NCBI GenBank assembly: GCA_036383515.1
Contig: DASVOE010000104.1
Span: 44,666-108,665, forward strand
From: CADEDV01 sp036383515
GTDB lineage: Bacteria; Bacteroidota; Bacteroidia; Chitinophagales; Chitinophagaceae
DNA length: 64,000 nt
Direction: 5' to 3'
Made by a program: the position numbers and the translations under genes. The notes below the pieces were generated by a model. The model saw nothing but the letters and a program-made list of their open reading frames with translations. It ran no database searches and was not told the origin of the DNA. Below, piece by piece: positions 51,999 to 60,716 of the stretch (position 1 is the stretch's first letter; every line of letters begins with the position of its first letter).

Positions 51999-52403
51999 AT
52001 GGATGAGCAGAATAAAGAAGACCTTAAGAATGATAAAAGGGTAATTATTGCTTCTGCGTGGTGGAAAGGATGGAATGACCGGAATATTGAAGCGTTGATG
52101 AGTTTGATGGCAAAAGATTCAAGACTTGCAACCTTACATAGTTTTTTAGACCCAATTGTTGTTGATGGAAGAAGAGTGGAAGGAACGGAATATGTTCGTG
52201 CAAAATTCGAGCGAGAACTTAATAAACTAAACACCTTAGACATTTCCTTTAAACAACCTGAAAAAATTTTGGTAGGAGATTTATTTGTTGAGTTGAGATA
52301 TTACCTCTCAGATGGTAAACCAGTTAGAGAAATTTTAAGCTTGGATAAAGATTTTTTGATTGACCAGGTAATGAGAGACGTTTCAACCACGGCCTGGGCT
52401 TAA
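51999..52403 (+). CDS. NTF2-like (SnoaL-type) fold protein
   Basis: A 134-residue cytoplasmic protein with the helix-strand order of NTF2-like folds (WWKGWNDRNIEALMSLMAKD, then a curved sheet). Such proteins include ketosteroid-isomerase and SnoaL-like enzymes and carriers. No catalytic pair is identifiable. The hairpin at 52446-52475 follows it. Confidence 0.6.
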   Translation: MDEQNKEDLKNDKRVIIASAWWKGWNDRNIEALMSLMAKDSRLATLHSFLDPIVVDGRRVEGTEYVRAKFERELNKLNTLDISFKQPEKILVGDLFVELRYYLSDGKPVREILSLDKDFLIDQVMRDVSTTAWA

Positions 52404-52445
52404 TCCAATTGTATCAAAAGTGGCAGAATGGCAAGCATTCGATAT

Positions 52446-52475
52446 ACAAATCCCCGCACTAATGCGGGGATTTGT
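52446..52475. terminator. Terminator hairpin
   Basis: ACAAATCCCCGCA and TGCGGGGATTTGT form a 13-bp GC-rich stem with a CTAA loop downstream of the NTF2-like gene. No T-run, but the strong stem between two transcripts points to termination. Confidence 0.65.
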
Positions 52476-52642
52476 AATCAAAAACCATTTACCATTAAAC
52501 CTTATCCTATGAAAATTCATTTCTAAGATAGGATTTGTTGGAAATCTAAGTGAAAGTTTTTCTATCATAGTTTGATGGCTTTTAAATTTCACGGCGTACC
52601 TTTTTTCGAGCGAGAAGTTAGCGGGTCATTGTTCTATTAGGT

Positions 52643-53071
52643 CTATGTCCAGTATGAAAGAATGAGTGCAACAATTATTGTCGCAACTAAGTGATAACCG
52701 CTATTAATAAAAAATAACTTCCAGGAATGCTTTTCCCATACAACTCTGCTTAAATGAACTGGAACAAAAAATCCAACCCAAACAGAGATTGCCGAATTTA
52801 GGCCTACCACAAAGGGGCTCATTTCTTTTGCGCCAGGGATATATTGCCATCCTGCCAAAAAAAATACAAGCACCCAGGTAAAAAGAAAGTTTCCAATTAC
52901 CATCAGTATCATTCCTTTCATCATAGCTTTTTTATCTGGTCGCATGTTGGGGTCGTAACCCATTTCTTTTGTCCATGTCTTTGCAAAGAGTGAAGAATAC
53001 TAAATAAAACCCAAAATGAAATTGATGATAACGGCTACTATTACTGCGATAAAATTTATGTGTAGCGGCAT
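52643..53071 (-). pseudogene. DUF1761 membrane protein gene with in-frame amber codon
   Basis: From the ATG at 53071 the frame reads MPLHINFIAVIVAVIINFIL then GFI, a stop (TAG at 53000-53002), then YSSLFAKTWTKEMGYDPN and on to 52643. The pieces match the DUF1761 pattern (NFxLGxxWYxPxxFxKxW), with Trp replaced by TAG, so one base change would restore it. The part after the stop could be re-started at the Met at 52963 (106 residues, three membrane helices). It is in an operon with the SRPBCC and ArsR genes. If TAG is not suppressed, the first helix is lost. Confidence 0.7.
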
Positions 53072-53075
53072 GATG

Positions 53076-53543
53076 TCATTTTTTCAGTTGTTTAATTATT
53101 ATGGATTCCATTCTGTTAAATGCGGAACCCCAACCGTTATAAAAGCCCATCTTCTCTTGTTGTCTGCAATATTCTTCCGTAGCATGAATAACGCTAAAAG
53201 TAAAATTGGTTTTATCTCCATCAGCTTCAAACTCCACATGCAATTCAACACCTTCGGTCATGGGTTTAAAATCTGCGGAGGTTATAATTTTTTTGTTGGG
53301 TTCAATTTCTAAGTATGTCCCTTCGGAAATAAATAAATTACCATCAGGCATTGGCATAGTGTATTTCCATTTGCCGCCAACTTTAAAGTCGTGTTCAACA
53401 ACATTTATTTTCATTCCGGGCGGGGCCCACCATTGTACAACATGGTCAGAGTTTGTCCATGCCTCCCAAACTAATTTAACTGGCGCTTCAATTACCTTTT
53501 TTATGGTTAGTGTCCTATTTGCTGCATTATTTGCATTACTCAT
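53076..53543 (-). CDS. SRPBCC (AHSA1-type) family protein
   Basis: A 155-residue START/Bet v1-like fold protein with the AHSA1 pattern (IEAPVKLVWEAWTN, WWAPPGM, EGTYLEIEPNKKI, GWGSAFNRME). This family is commonly found next to ArsR-type regulators and may bind hydrophobic ligands. It starts 5 bp after the ArsR stop and overlaps none, so ArsR-SRPBCC-DUF1761 form one operon. Confidence 0.88.
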   Translation of the reverse strand: MSNANNAANRTLTIKKVIEAPVKLVWEAWTNSDHVVQWWAPPGMKINVVEHDFKVGGKWKYTMPMPDGNLFISEGTYLEIEPNKKIITSADFKPMTEGVELHVEFEADGDKTNFTFSVIHATEEYCRQQEKMGFYNGWGSAFNRMESIIIKQLKK

Positions 53544-53548
53544 TTTAT

Positions 53549-53878
53549 TTATTTTTTGTTTTTTAACTTGTTTACATACCTCTCAAAGGAGTCAATTCTT
53601 TCTGTCCATTGTTTTTGATACTGCTCTAACCACAAAAAAGCAGGAATTAAACTTTGCGGTTTGATTTTGCAGTAACGTTCCCTTCCTTTTTGTTCTATTT
53701 CAACTATTCCACATTCAGTCAAATGTTTTATGTGTTGGGAAACTGCCGGTCGGCTTATGTGGAATTTATCAGCGATGGCATTAAGTGTCATAGGCTCTTT
53801 TGCAAGAAGGTCTATGATCTGTCTCCTGTTTGGGTCAGCGATTGCTTGAAAAACATCTCGTCTTACTTCGGTAGGCAT
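53549..53878 (-). CDS. ArsR-family transcriptional regulator
   Basis: A 109-residue winged-helix repressor with DPNRRQIIDLLAKEPMTLNA and HISRPAVSQHIKHLTECGIV, typical ArsR helix 3 and 4. No metal-binding Cys pair is present, so it belongs to the group of ArsR proteins that pair with SRPBCC proteins. The two palindromes at 53884-53927 directly upstream are the likely operators, giving autoregulation. Confidence 0.88.
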   Translation of the reverse strand: MPTEVRRDVFQAIADPNRRQIIDLLAKEPMTLNAIADKFHISRPAVSQHIKHLTECGIVEIEQKGRERYCKIKPQSLIPAFLWLEQYQKQWTERIDSFERYVNKLKNKK

Positions 53879-53883
53879 ATTAT

Positions 53884-53927
53884 GTAAGTAAATGCTTACG
53901 CAAATTTATATGTAAGTATTTACTTAC
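53884..53927. promoter_or_regulatory. Tandem palindromic operators of the ArsR operon
   Basis: GTAAGTAAATGCTTAC (53884-53899) and GTAAGTATTTACTTAC (53912-53927), centre to centre 28 bp, lie just upstream of the ArsR ATG. Both keep the arms GTAAGTA/TACTTAC or a near copy, followed by GCAAATTT. Spacing fits two repressor dimers on the promoter. Confidence 0.7.
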
Positions 53928-54017
53928 GCAAATTTTTTTTGTATTCAATTGTGATGATCAAATTCTTAATCATTAACCATTAAACCCTATAAATCGGAAA
54001 GGAATATTTCGGCTGTT

Positions 54018-54167
54018 TCAGTTTTTCAAACCACTTTCTTCTTTTTTACTTGTATCAAAGGCTTCAAAAACTATGGATAACAAACACAGAACTAAAGTTT
54101 GAACAAATGCAGGGGTAATAATTCCTCCATTTTTTTGTGGTGTATGAGTATGATGAGGTACTTCCAT
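54018..54167 (-). CDS. Short MEV-HH-HT peptide gene, possible truncated family member
   Basis: A 49-residue frame, begins MEVPHHTHTPQKNGGI, followed by one hydrophobic segment and a charged end. The start is similar to a Bacteroidota family whose members begin MEVHHHxHT and continue into a membrane helix and a 200-residue body. Here the body is missing; it may be a shortened gene. Confidence 0.4.
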   Translation of the reverse strand: MEVPHHTHTPQKNGGIITPAFVQTLVLCLLSIVFEAFDTSKKEESGLKN

Positions 54168-54172
54168 AAAAC

Positions 54173-54322
54173 TTATTTCAGACGATATTCTTTTTTAATC
54201 AGATCCATTAAATCTTTAGCCAACTTCGATTGTCGTTGCAATTGAGGGTAAAACTCGGCACGGTAAGAATCAGCAGCCTTGCGTAAAAAAGGGTATGTCG
54301 TTGACCCTGAAAGCTGAATTTT
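54173..54322 (-). pseudogene. C-terminal fragment of a truncated gene
   Basis: A 49-codon open stretch (no start, opens after a stop) ends KDLMDLIKKEYRLK then a stop codon. This looks like the last part of the same MEV-type family noted for the neighbour. The upstream part is lost, and the break at about 54320-54330 is next to the serine recombinase gene block, so it may mark an insertion or deletion junction. Confidence 0.5.
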
Positions 54323-54353
54323 TCAAGATTATTTTTTGTATTAAGCTGCATTA

Positions 54354-54380
54354 ACTGTCTCAATTAAGACAGTGTTTTTT
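54354..54380 (+). terminator. Terminator-like hairpin upstream of the recombinase operon
   Basis: ACTGTCT and AGACAGT form a 7-bp stem with a 6-base loop followed by GTTTTTT on the plus strand, 31 bp before the 77-residue gene. It would block plus-strand read-through into, or attenuate, the recombinase operon. Confidence 0.6.
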
Positions 54381-54411
54381 ACAGAGATATAGTTTTGCTG
54401 AAAGCAATCCT

Positions 54412-54645
54412 ATGTCAAAAATTGTTAGCCTGCAAGAGTGGCTTGATGAAAGCCCTCAACATTCCGAGACCGATCAGCGGCTATTTCTTACAGAAGACCA
54501 GGTGAGATCATTTCCTCAGTTCAAAGAAGCTCCTCCTGAAGAAGTTCAAAATATTATTCATACTCTACATCATCTGGCCTTGGTTTCCTATGAGTTATTC
54601 TGCCGGGAAACAAAGAAAGACAACGACTTAAGCAAGGCCGCATAG
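54412..54645 (+). CDS. Small hypothetical protein preceding the serine recombinase
   Basis: A 77-residue acidic, soluble protein (WLDESPQHSETDQRLF, helical end). No known domain. It lies 84 bp upstream of the recombinase and likely belongs to the same transcript; small partner genes are common there but their function is not known. Confidence 0.5.
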   Translation: MSKIVSLQEWLDESPQHSETDQRLFLTEDQVRSFPQFKEAPPEEVQNIIHTLHHLALVSYELFCRETKKDNDLSKAA

Positions 54646-54729
54646 GTTTAACAAATAGTACTTGCATAATAAATTGATTATCAATAGTATTGTGTTGAAT
54701 AGGCCTGTTCTTAATTAAACCGTTCATCT

Positions 54730-56412
54730 ATGGAAACATTGAAAATTTTTTCAAAATATGCCAAAGGCAAGCGAGTGGTGCTGGCCGAAGCATTGGACTG
54801 TGTTATTTATACCCGGGTGTCCAGTAAAGAGCAACTGGAGAACATGAGTTTGGAATCCCAAATGAAAGCCTGTAAGATTTATGCCAGTAAGATGCAGTTT
54901 AATATTCTCGGATTTTTTGGCGGCACGTATGAATCAGCAGATAGTGATGAAAGAAAGGAGTTTAAGAGAATGATTGATTTCTGCAAACAGAATAAAAGGG
55001 GTGCATTAAAAATTATCGTGTATAGTCTTGAAAGGTTTAGTCGTACAGGAGATAATGCTATATGGCTATCCCGTCAACTAAGACAGTTAGGCATCCAGAT
55101 CGTATCTGTTACGCAGCCCATAGATACCAACAATCCAGCAGGAGTATTGCAGCAGAATATTCTGTTCTTATTTAGCCAGTATGATAATGATTTACGACGA
55201 GGGAAGACAATAACGGGCATGAAAGAACATTTAGAAGCAGGTATTTGGTGTTGTCAGGCTCCATTTGGATATGATAATGTTACTATCAACGGCGAGAAAT
55301 CGGTTGTTATGAATGATCAGGGGAAGCTGATACGCAAAGCTTTTCTTTGGAAGGCTAATGAAGGTATCACAATGGTTGAAATTGTCAGACGCCTGGAAGC
55401 TCACGGGCTTAAAATCAAGCATAATAGGATCAGTGAAATTTTATCCAATCCTTTTTATTGCGGAATGATTAGTCATAGCTTACTTGAAGGCGAAGTAGCG
55501 GAGGGAAAACATGAGATATTGGTATCAAAGGAAATTTTTTTGAGAGCAAATTTGGAGAAAGGAAAAATACCGAATGGTTATAAGGCCAACCCCTTCAACG
55601 ATAACCTTCCTTTAAAACTATATGCAAAATGTGAGGGCTGTGGTGAAAATCTACGTGGTTATCTCGTTAAGAAAAAGAATCTCTATTATTATAAATGTGA
55701 TGGTAAAGGAAAATGTACTTGTAATATCAGTGCGAAACATCTTCATAAAAAATTTGAGACGCTCTTAGAAGATATTACTTTAAAAGAAGACTATATAGAA
55801 CTATACAAAATGGAATTGCGAAAGATTTATGCTACCCTAAATGAAGATAGGGAAGTTAATGTAACACACTTTAAGGCAAAGATCACAGAGCTGGATTGCA
55901 AATTGGAGAGGCTGGAAGAAAGGTTTATCAATGAAGAATTAAAGGCAGATTTATATTACAAGCATACCGAAAAGCTGAAGACTGAAAGAGAGGAGTTTCG
56001 TGGTTATTTGGAGAATACCGTTTATAGCACCTCGAACCTCGAAAAATACATGGAAAGATCACTTGACCATGTGCTGGAACTCCCGTCTGTGTGGGCTTCC
56101 AGCGATTATGCTGGTAAAAGAAAACTTCAAAAGATTATTTTTCCGCAAGGATTCTATTACAATAAGAAAAATGATCAACCTCGAACCACAAAAATGAACT
56201 CCATATTTCAGGTAATTGCTTCAATTAAAGGCAATATGGAGCAAAATGAAACCGGAACTTCTGAAATAAATTTCAAAAATTCCGGTTGGGTAGCCTCGAC
56301 AGGAATCGAACCTGTATCTGGAGCTTCGGAAACTCTTATACTATCCATTGTACTACGAGGCCATTTTTTCTTTCAAAAAGAGGGGCTATTTTATCAACCC
56401 GGGAGCATTTAA
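54730..56412 (+). CDS. Large serine recombinase/integrase
   Basis: A 560-residue site-specific recombinase. N-terminal catalytic domain with IYTRVSSKEQL (S31 the nucleophile), SLERFSRTGDN with the Arg pair, then a recombinase domain, a zinc ribbon (CEGCGENL ... CDGKGKCTC) and a coiled coil (about 380-420). The last 45 residues (from about 56281) read antisense through a tRNA-Arg and into the MarC gene end, so the native C-terminus is probably altered by integration; the tail STGIEPVSGASETLIL is a known artefact-like antisense tRNA reading. It likely inserted at the tRNA and may be responsible for mobility of the island to the left. Confidence 0.85.
   Translation: METLKIFSKYAKGKRVVLAEALDCVIYTRVSSKEQLENMSLESQMKACKIYASKMQFNILGFFGGTYESADSDERKEFKRMIDFCKQNKRGALKIIVYSLERFSRTGDNAIWLSRQLRQLGIQIVSVTQPIDTNNPAGVLQQNILFLFSQYDNDLRRGKTITGMKEHLEAGIWCCQAPFGYDNVTINGEKSVVMNDQGKLIRKAFLWKANEGITMVEIVRRLEAHGLKIKHNRISEILSNPFYCGMISHSLLEGEVAEGKHEILVSKEIFLRANLEKGKIPNGYKANPFNDNLPLKLYAKCEGCGENLRGYLVKKKNLYYYKCDGKGKCTCNISAKHLHKKFETLLEDITLKEDYIELYKMELRKIYATLNEDREVNVTHFKAKITELDCKLERLEERFINEELKADLYYKHTEKLKTEREEFRGYLENTVYSTSNLEKYMERSLDHVLELPSVWASSDYAGKRKLQKIIFPQGFYYNKKNDQPRTTKMNSIFQVIASIKGNMEQNETGTSEINFKNSGWVASTGIEPVSGASETLILSIVLRGHFFFQKEGLFYQPGSI
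56291..56362 (-). tRNA. tRNA-Arg (anticodon CCG)
   Basis: Folded by hand on the minus strand: acceptor stem GGCCTCG/CGAGGCT, D-stem GTAC/GTAT, anticodon loop TTCCGAA with CCG (reads CGG), T-arm ACAGG-TTCGATT-CCTGT, discriminator A; 72 nt. The first anticodon-stem pair is a mismatch (A-C). CCA is not encoded. It lies inside the last part of the recombinase frame and upstream of MarC, a likely integration target. Confidence 0.88.
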
Positions 56413-57015
56413 TGCAAAGATCTTTACCGCAATGGCGAGCAATATTACGCCAAAAAATTTTCTTACCGCCAACAGCCCTGCAGGTCCCAGTAACCGGGCT
56501 ATCATTCCCAATGATTTTAAAACGAGATATACAATAATCAGGTTGACGAGGATCGCAATTAACAAGGTGGTTTCGCCGTAATTAGCTTTTAAAGACATCA
56601 GGGTGGTTAATGTTCCGGAGCCGGCAATCAACGGAAAAGCAATGGGAACAACAGTAGCTGCTTTCACATCTTTTTCGCTTTTAAAAAATTCTAATCCCAG
56701 CACCATTTCTAATCCAAGTATAAAGATCACAATCGAACCGCCTACTGCAAAAGATCCAACATCCAGTCCCAGTAACCCTAAAAAAGCTTCGCCAATAAAT
56801 AAAAATAATACCATCAGGGCGCCGGATACCAGCGTGGCCTTGAATTCATTCATACCTCCCATCTTTTCTTTTAGCGAAATAAGTATGGGAACAGATCCAA
56901 TAATATCAATTACCGCAAACAACGTAAAAGTAACCGTGAGCAGTTCTTTGAAATCAATATTCATATTGTGGATTTGGGCAAAGGTAATGGAGACTGCAAT
57001 TAACAATACAGCCAT
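56386..57015 (-). CDS. MarC-family integral membrane protein
   Basis: A MarC/UPF0056 protein, six membrane helices, with FTLFAVIDIIGSVPI and GSGTLTTLMSLKANYG. Frame of 209 residues; the Met at 56964 (MNIDFKELL) gives the usual family N-terminus and may be the true start. Function of the family is unsettled. It is core genome; its stop overlaps the recombinase frame end (tail to tail) by 27 bp. Confidence 0.85.
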   Translation of the reverse strand: MAVLLIAVSITFAQIHNMNIDFKELLTVTFTLFAVIDIIGSVPILISLKEKMGGMNEFKATLVSGALMVLFLFIGEAFLGLLGLDVGSFAVGGSIVIFILGLEMVLGLEFFKSEKDVKAATVVPIAFPLIAGSGTLTTLMSLKANYGETTLLIAILVNLIIVYLVLKSLGMIARLLGPAGLLAVRKFFGVILLAIAVKIFALNAPGLIK

Positions 57016-57092
57016 ATTGTAATAACTATTATGTAATACAGGGACTATATTGAGTTTAAACAGGGTTTGGATATTTGCAAAACCCGTTACAC

Positions 57093-58253
57093 ATGAAAAA
57101 TATTCTGGTCAGCATCATGTTGCTGACTCTTATACAGCACCCGACCCCGCCAGGAAGAAATGGTACTGTCACGGCATTCCCTGTTTCCCGAAATGTTTTT
57201 GTCATTACCATAGATGGCCTTCGCTGGCAGGAAATTTTTAAAGGGGCTGATTCTATTCTTATTAATGATGAACAGCAGACACCCGGCAGCGAGATGATGA
57301 AATTATTGTTCTGGGATTCATCAGCTGATGAGCGAAGAAAGAAACTAATGCCCTTCTTTTGGAATGTGCTGGCCAAAAAAGGACAGCTTTACGGGAACCG
57401 AAGCTTTAATAATAAAGTAGATGTTGCTAATAGCTATCTTATTTCTTACCCGGGATACAATGAAATATTTACTGGCAATACCGATGCTTTTGTTTGCTCT
57501 AACAATAAATACGCTAACCCGAATGTGAATGTGCTTGAGTACCTTAACGGGAAAGAAGAGTTCAAAAACAAAGTAGCAGCTTTTACTTCGTGGGATGTGT
57601 TTCCGTATATATTAAACGAAAAGCGAAGTGGAGTATATGTTAACAGCGGGTATGAAAATGATGACCTTACATTAACACCAACGCAAACACTCCTGAATAA
57701 AGTACAGGACGAAGCCATCCTTGATAAAAAAGCAACACGCTACGATCAGCTCACTTTTATTACAGCGAAGGAATACATACAGCATCACCAGCCAAGAGTA
57801 GTATATATCGGTCTTGGCGAAACAGATGAATTTGCACATGATAGCCGGTATGATCTTTATCTCCAGCAGATCAACAATGTTGACAGGATGCTGGCTGAAG
57901 TATGGCATTGGGTGCAAACAACTCCGGGATATAAAGACAATACAACTTTTATTTTTACTACAGATCATGGCCGGGGTAAAAAAGTCCATAAGTGGTCATC
58001 ACATGGTGCATGGATAAAAGGTTCTTCAGAGGTTTGGCTGGCTATAGCAGGGCCGGGTATTGAACCCTCAGGGGAAATGAAAAACGAACAACAATTATAT
58101 CAGCAGCAATTAGCACAAACAATAGCTAATGCTGTAGGTGAAAATTTTGAATCTCATCAACCCGTAGCAACGGCTATCTCTCTGCCAGGAAATAAAAAAG
58201 CCCTTCCGGAATTACCAGAAGGGCTTGCAGCAGTTATGGCCGCCTATAAATAA
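57093..58253 (+). CDS. Alkaline phosphatase superfamily protein, exported
   Basis: A 386-residue protein with signal peptide (MKNILVSIMLLTLIQ), VFVITIDGLRWQEIF (first metal-binding Asp), GETDEFAHDSRYD and TTDHGRGKKVHKWSSHG (second and third metal-binding sites) as in the phosphoglyceromutase/sulfatase/phosphatase superfamily. Expected substrate is a phosphate or sulfate ester in the periplasm. The frame opens with a TTG at 57075, but the ATG at 57093 is preferred. Catalytic Thr/Ser is not firmly identified. Confidence 0.75.
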   Translation: MKNILVSIMLLTLIQHPTPPGRNGTVTAFPVSRNVFVITIDGLRWQEIFKGADSILINDEQQTPGSEMMKLLFWDSSADERRKKLMPFFWNVLAKKGQLYGNRSFNNKVDVANSYLISYPGYNEIFTGNTDAFVCSNNKYANPNVNVLEYLNGKEEFKNKVAAFTSWDVFPYILNEKRSGVYVNSGYENDDLTLTPTQTLLNKVQDEAILDKKATRYDQLTFITAKEYIQHHQPRVVYIGLGETDEFAHDSRYDLYLQQINNVDRMLAEVWHWVQTTPGYKDNTTFIFTTDHGRGKKVHKWSSHGAWIKGSSEVWLAIAGPGIEPSGEMKNEQQLYQQQLAQTIANAVGENFESHQPVATAISLPGNKKALPELPEGLAAVMAAYK

Positions 58254-58455
58254 ACTTTTCTTTAAAAAGTTCTACCTGGTTTTTTAATTGCAACAGGCAA
58301 TTGCTGCACAAACAATCTGTATATCGCTCTTCAATAAAAGCCTTTTGCTCTATTGTTAACGTCAAACCATAACATTGACAATGGGTGATATTTCCGGGCT
58401 TGCATTCAAAAGCTTTATTGCACCGGGGACAGTTTTTTATTTCATGCTGGCACAT
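58234..58455 (-). CDS. Cysteine-rich CWC-family protein
   Basis: A 73-residue protein with eight Cys in pairs (CPRCNKAFEC, CQCYGL, CLCSNCLLQL), the pattern of the small CWC proteins that bind zinc. It converges on the phosphatase gene with a 20-bp overlap of ends and is 13 bp downstream of the BtuB-type gene, probably co-transcribed with it. Confidence 0.8.
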   Translation of the reverse strand: MCQHEIKNCPRCNKAFECKPGNITHCQCYGLTLTIEQKAFIEERYTDCLCSNCLLQLKNQVELFKEKFIYRRP

Positions 58456-58467
58456 AGAACAGGGTTA

Positions 58468-60408
58468 TTATAACTCGAAAGTAATACCGCCGTTAATCAT
58501 AAACGGAATAGCATTATATCCCCGGATGTCAACAAATTTTTTGCCAGTGATATTTTGAAGATCAGCAAAGAACTTTATGTTTTTGCCATATTTGTATTCT
58601 GCATAAGCATTCAATAAGAAATAACTGTCGAGCAATACATCGTTTTTCATATAACCCCCAACATCATACCGGCTACTTACTGACTTGCCACTAATGCTTA
58701 TGAAAAGGTCAGGGCAAAACTGGTAGCCGAAGCTAATATTGATATTGTGTTTAGGACGACGAAGCAAATGCTCATAAGTGGTATCAGCAAAACTTTTGCG
58801 ACTTTGGGTTTGCTCCTCGCCAGTGATCAGGGTGTAATTAGCCGTTATATTTAACGCTTTTACAGGTTTTACTGCTAACTCCAGCTCCAACCCATTTACT
58901 TTTTGTTTTACGAAATTGAAATACTTAAAAGTTGTGTAGTTGTAATCGATACCGTTCTTTATTTCACGGTTAAAGTAAACGATACGGCTGCTGATCGCCG
59001 CATGGCTTTGCTGAATGCCGATCTCGTAGTTGGTCGATTTTTCTGCTTTCAGGTCTTCATTACCACTGTATACGTCGAATATTTGGAAAATCGAAGGGGC
59101 TTTAAAAGCCGAAGCAATACTACCGAACATCCGAAAATTCTTGTTGATTACATAAGATGGGTTGAAAGTGTAGGTACTGTTCTTTCCATAACGGGAATGT
59201 TTATTAAAGCGACCGCCTAATTCAACATTTAATTTTTTCTCCAATGCACTGAAAAGAAGCGACCCGTAGAAGGAGTTTTGATGAAGTGATTTGTCTGCAA
59301 ACTTATTTGCGTAAGGTGGATCAAAATCATGAATAGAAAAATATTGTTGGTTCATATTCCCTTTTCGATAATCATAACCGGCAAGTATCGTTAACCAATC
59401 AGTTGCTTTCACATTGCCATATAGCTCTGCATAATTTGTGCGACCAGTATATTCGTTCCTTTCAAATTTGTTGTAACCCGACACATGTAAGCTATCATTC
59501 AGATATTTTCTTTTCAATTTTCCATATTGATAATTACCGGTAATACTTACAATCCCCTTCTTAAAGTACAATCCGCTGCCAGTACTAAGGTTGCTATTGT
59601 TGATCGTATAATCTTTATCATCAATAAACACTCCCGCGTCAATGTCAGCTTTGTATTTACTATGCTGAACAAAAGTTTTTACTGACAAAGAGGGGATGAT
59701 CTGATATTGCAGCGCAGCATTAGCTACATTACCGTCGTAGCCATCCTTATCAAAGTTTTTTATTCCGCTGTTATCATGTGCAGAAGAAAACCCGTTTGTG
59801 CTTAATTTACCGAATCGTGTTGTGTAAGTCAGCTTGTTATTAACCTTACCATAAAGCTGCACATTGTTTCGGGTTGTATTCTTATTTCCAAAGCTGCTTG
59901 TCGCTTTGAGATTAAAAGGGCTGTTTACATCTTTCTTTACGGTAATGATATTCACAGCACCTGCAATTGCATCACTTCCATATAAAGTAGATTGGGCACC
60001 CCTGCAGATCTCTATCCTCTCAATGTCATTTATGGAAAATAAATTCAGGTCAAACTCGTTATTGATCATCGAAGGATCATTCACAGGGATGCCATCGATT
60101 AATATCAATGTTCTTCCTGATGAAGAGCCTCTCATGAACACTGTTTGCACACTGCCTAATGCGTTGTAAGCTCCGGCAATACTCATACCTGCCTGTTCAT
60201 TCAATACCTGCGCCAATGTTTTCCCGGTACTTTTTTCTAATTGCTCTTTACTGATTACGGTAACTACTTTGCCGGTCTGGCTTTGTTTCTGTTCGAATTT
60301 GTTGGCCGTTACTACTGCTTCGTCCAATACTTTACTTGTTGTGTCCTGTTGTGCGTGTAGCTGACTGCTGATCATGATCGCAGCCACTACAAAAAATCTT
60401 TTTTTCAT
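58468..60408 (-). CDS. btuB: BtuB-like TonB-dependent cobalamin receptor
   Basis: A 646-residue outer-membrane receptor: signal peptide, TonB box region (DEAVVTANKFEQ), plug with GSVQTVFMRGSSSGRTLILIDG and VNIITVKK end, 22-strand barrel. A cobalamin riboswitch upstream (60522-60716, same strand) is strong evidence that the substrate is vitamin B12 or a cobamide. Confidence 0.85.
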   Translation of the reverse strand: MKKRFFVVAAIMISSQLHAQQDTTSKVLDEAVVTANKFEQKQSQTGKVVTVISKEQLEKSTGKTLAQVLNEQAGMSIAGAYNALGSVQTVFMRGSSSGRTLILIDGIPVNDPSMINNEFDLNLFSINDIERIEICRGAQSTLYGSDAIAGAVNIITVKKDVNSPFNLKATSSFGNKNTTRNNVQLYGKVNNKLTYTTRFGKLSTNGFSSAHDNSGIKNFDKDGYDGNVANAALQYQIIPSLSVKTFVQHSKYKADIDAGVFIDDKDYTINNSNLSTGSGLYFKKGIVSITGNYQYGKLKRKYLNDSLHVSGYNKFERNEYTGRTNYAELYGNVKATDWLTILAGYDYRKGNMNQQYFSIHDFDPPYANKFADKSLHQNSFYGSLLFSALEKKLNVELGGRFNKHSRYGKNSTYTFNPSYVINKNFRMFGSIASAFKAPSIFQIFDVYSGNEDLKAEKSTNYEIGIQQSHAAISSRIVYFNREIKNGIDYNYTTFKYFNFVKQKVNGLELELAVKPVKALNITANYTLITGEEQTQSRKSFADTTYEHLLRRPKHNINISFGYQFCPDLFISISGKSVSSRYDVGGYMKNDVLLDSYFLLNAYAEYKYGKNIKFFADLQNITGKKFVDIRGYNAIPFMINGGITFEL

Positions 60409-60521
60409 GTTGGTTAAAAAAAATTTGTTGTGACTGCTTCCGGAAAATAAAGAGATGGAAATATAAACGCTTTGCAGCTTTTACATTTCACGCCTTTCAC
60501 CCGAAAGCTGAATGTTGTTTG

Positions 60522-60716
60522 TTTGACACGGCAGGTCTTCTGGCTTGCCCATCAGTTTCACCTTCCCATCCGTCTTGCGACGGACAGTGGTTGTTTGAAA
60601 ACTGATTCTTTCCTCCCTTTCAGGGGCGGGGGTTTACAGCTACGGGGATAGCGCCGGAATTTTACCGGACTTCCCTTTTAATCCCGATGTTTAATCGGGA
60701 ACCAGGTCGCTGCAAA
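60522..60716 (-). ncRNA. Cobalamin riboswitch
   Basis: On the minus strand the sequence contains the family landmarks in order: GGGAAGTCCGGTAAAATTCC, CGCTATCCCCGTAGCTGTAA, CCACTGTCC with a GTCGCAAGAC stem, and GCAAGCCAGAAGACCTGCC, before the BtuB gene start at 60408. Binding of adenosylcobalamin would turn down the receptor gene. Confidence 0.92.

Noticed and set aside
3612..56290. Second attachment site copying the tRNA-Arg 3' part
   Set aside because: A by-eye scan found no second copy of the tRNA segment; it may lie outside the window. An exact search would decide.
56281..56412. Functional C-terminal tail of the serine recombinase
   Set aside because: The residues are the antisense translation of a tRNA and of the MarC end, so they are not likely part of the native protein.
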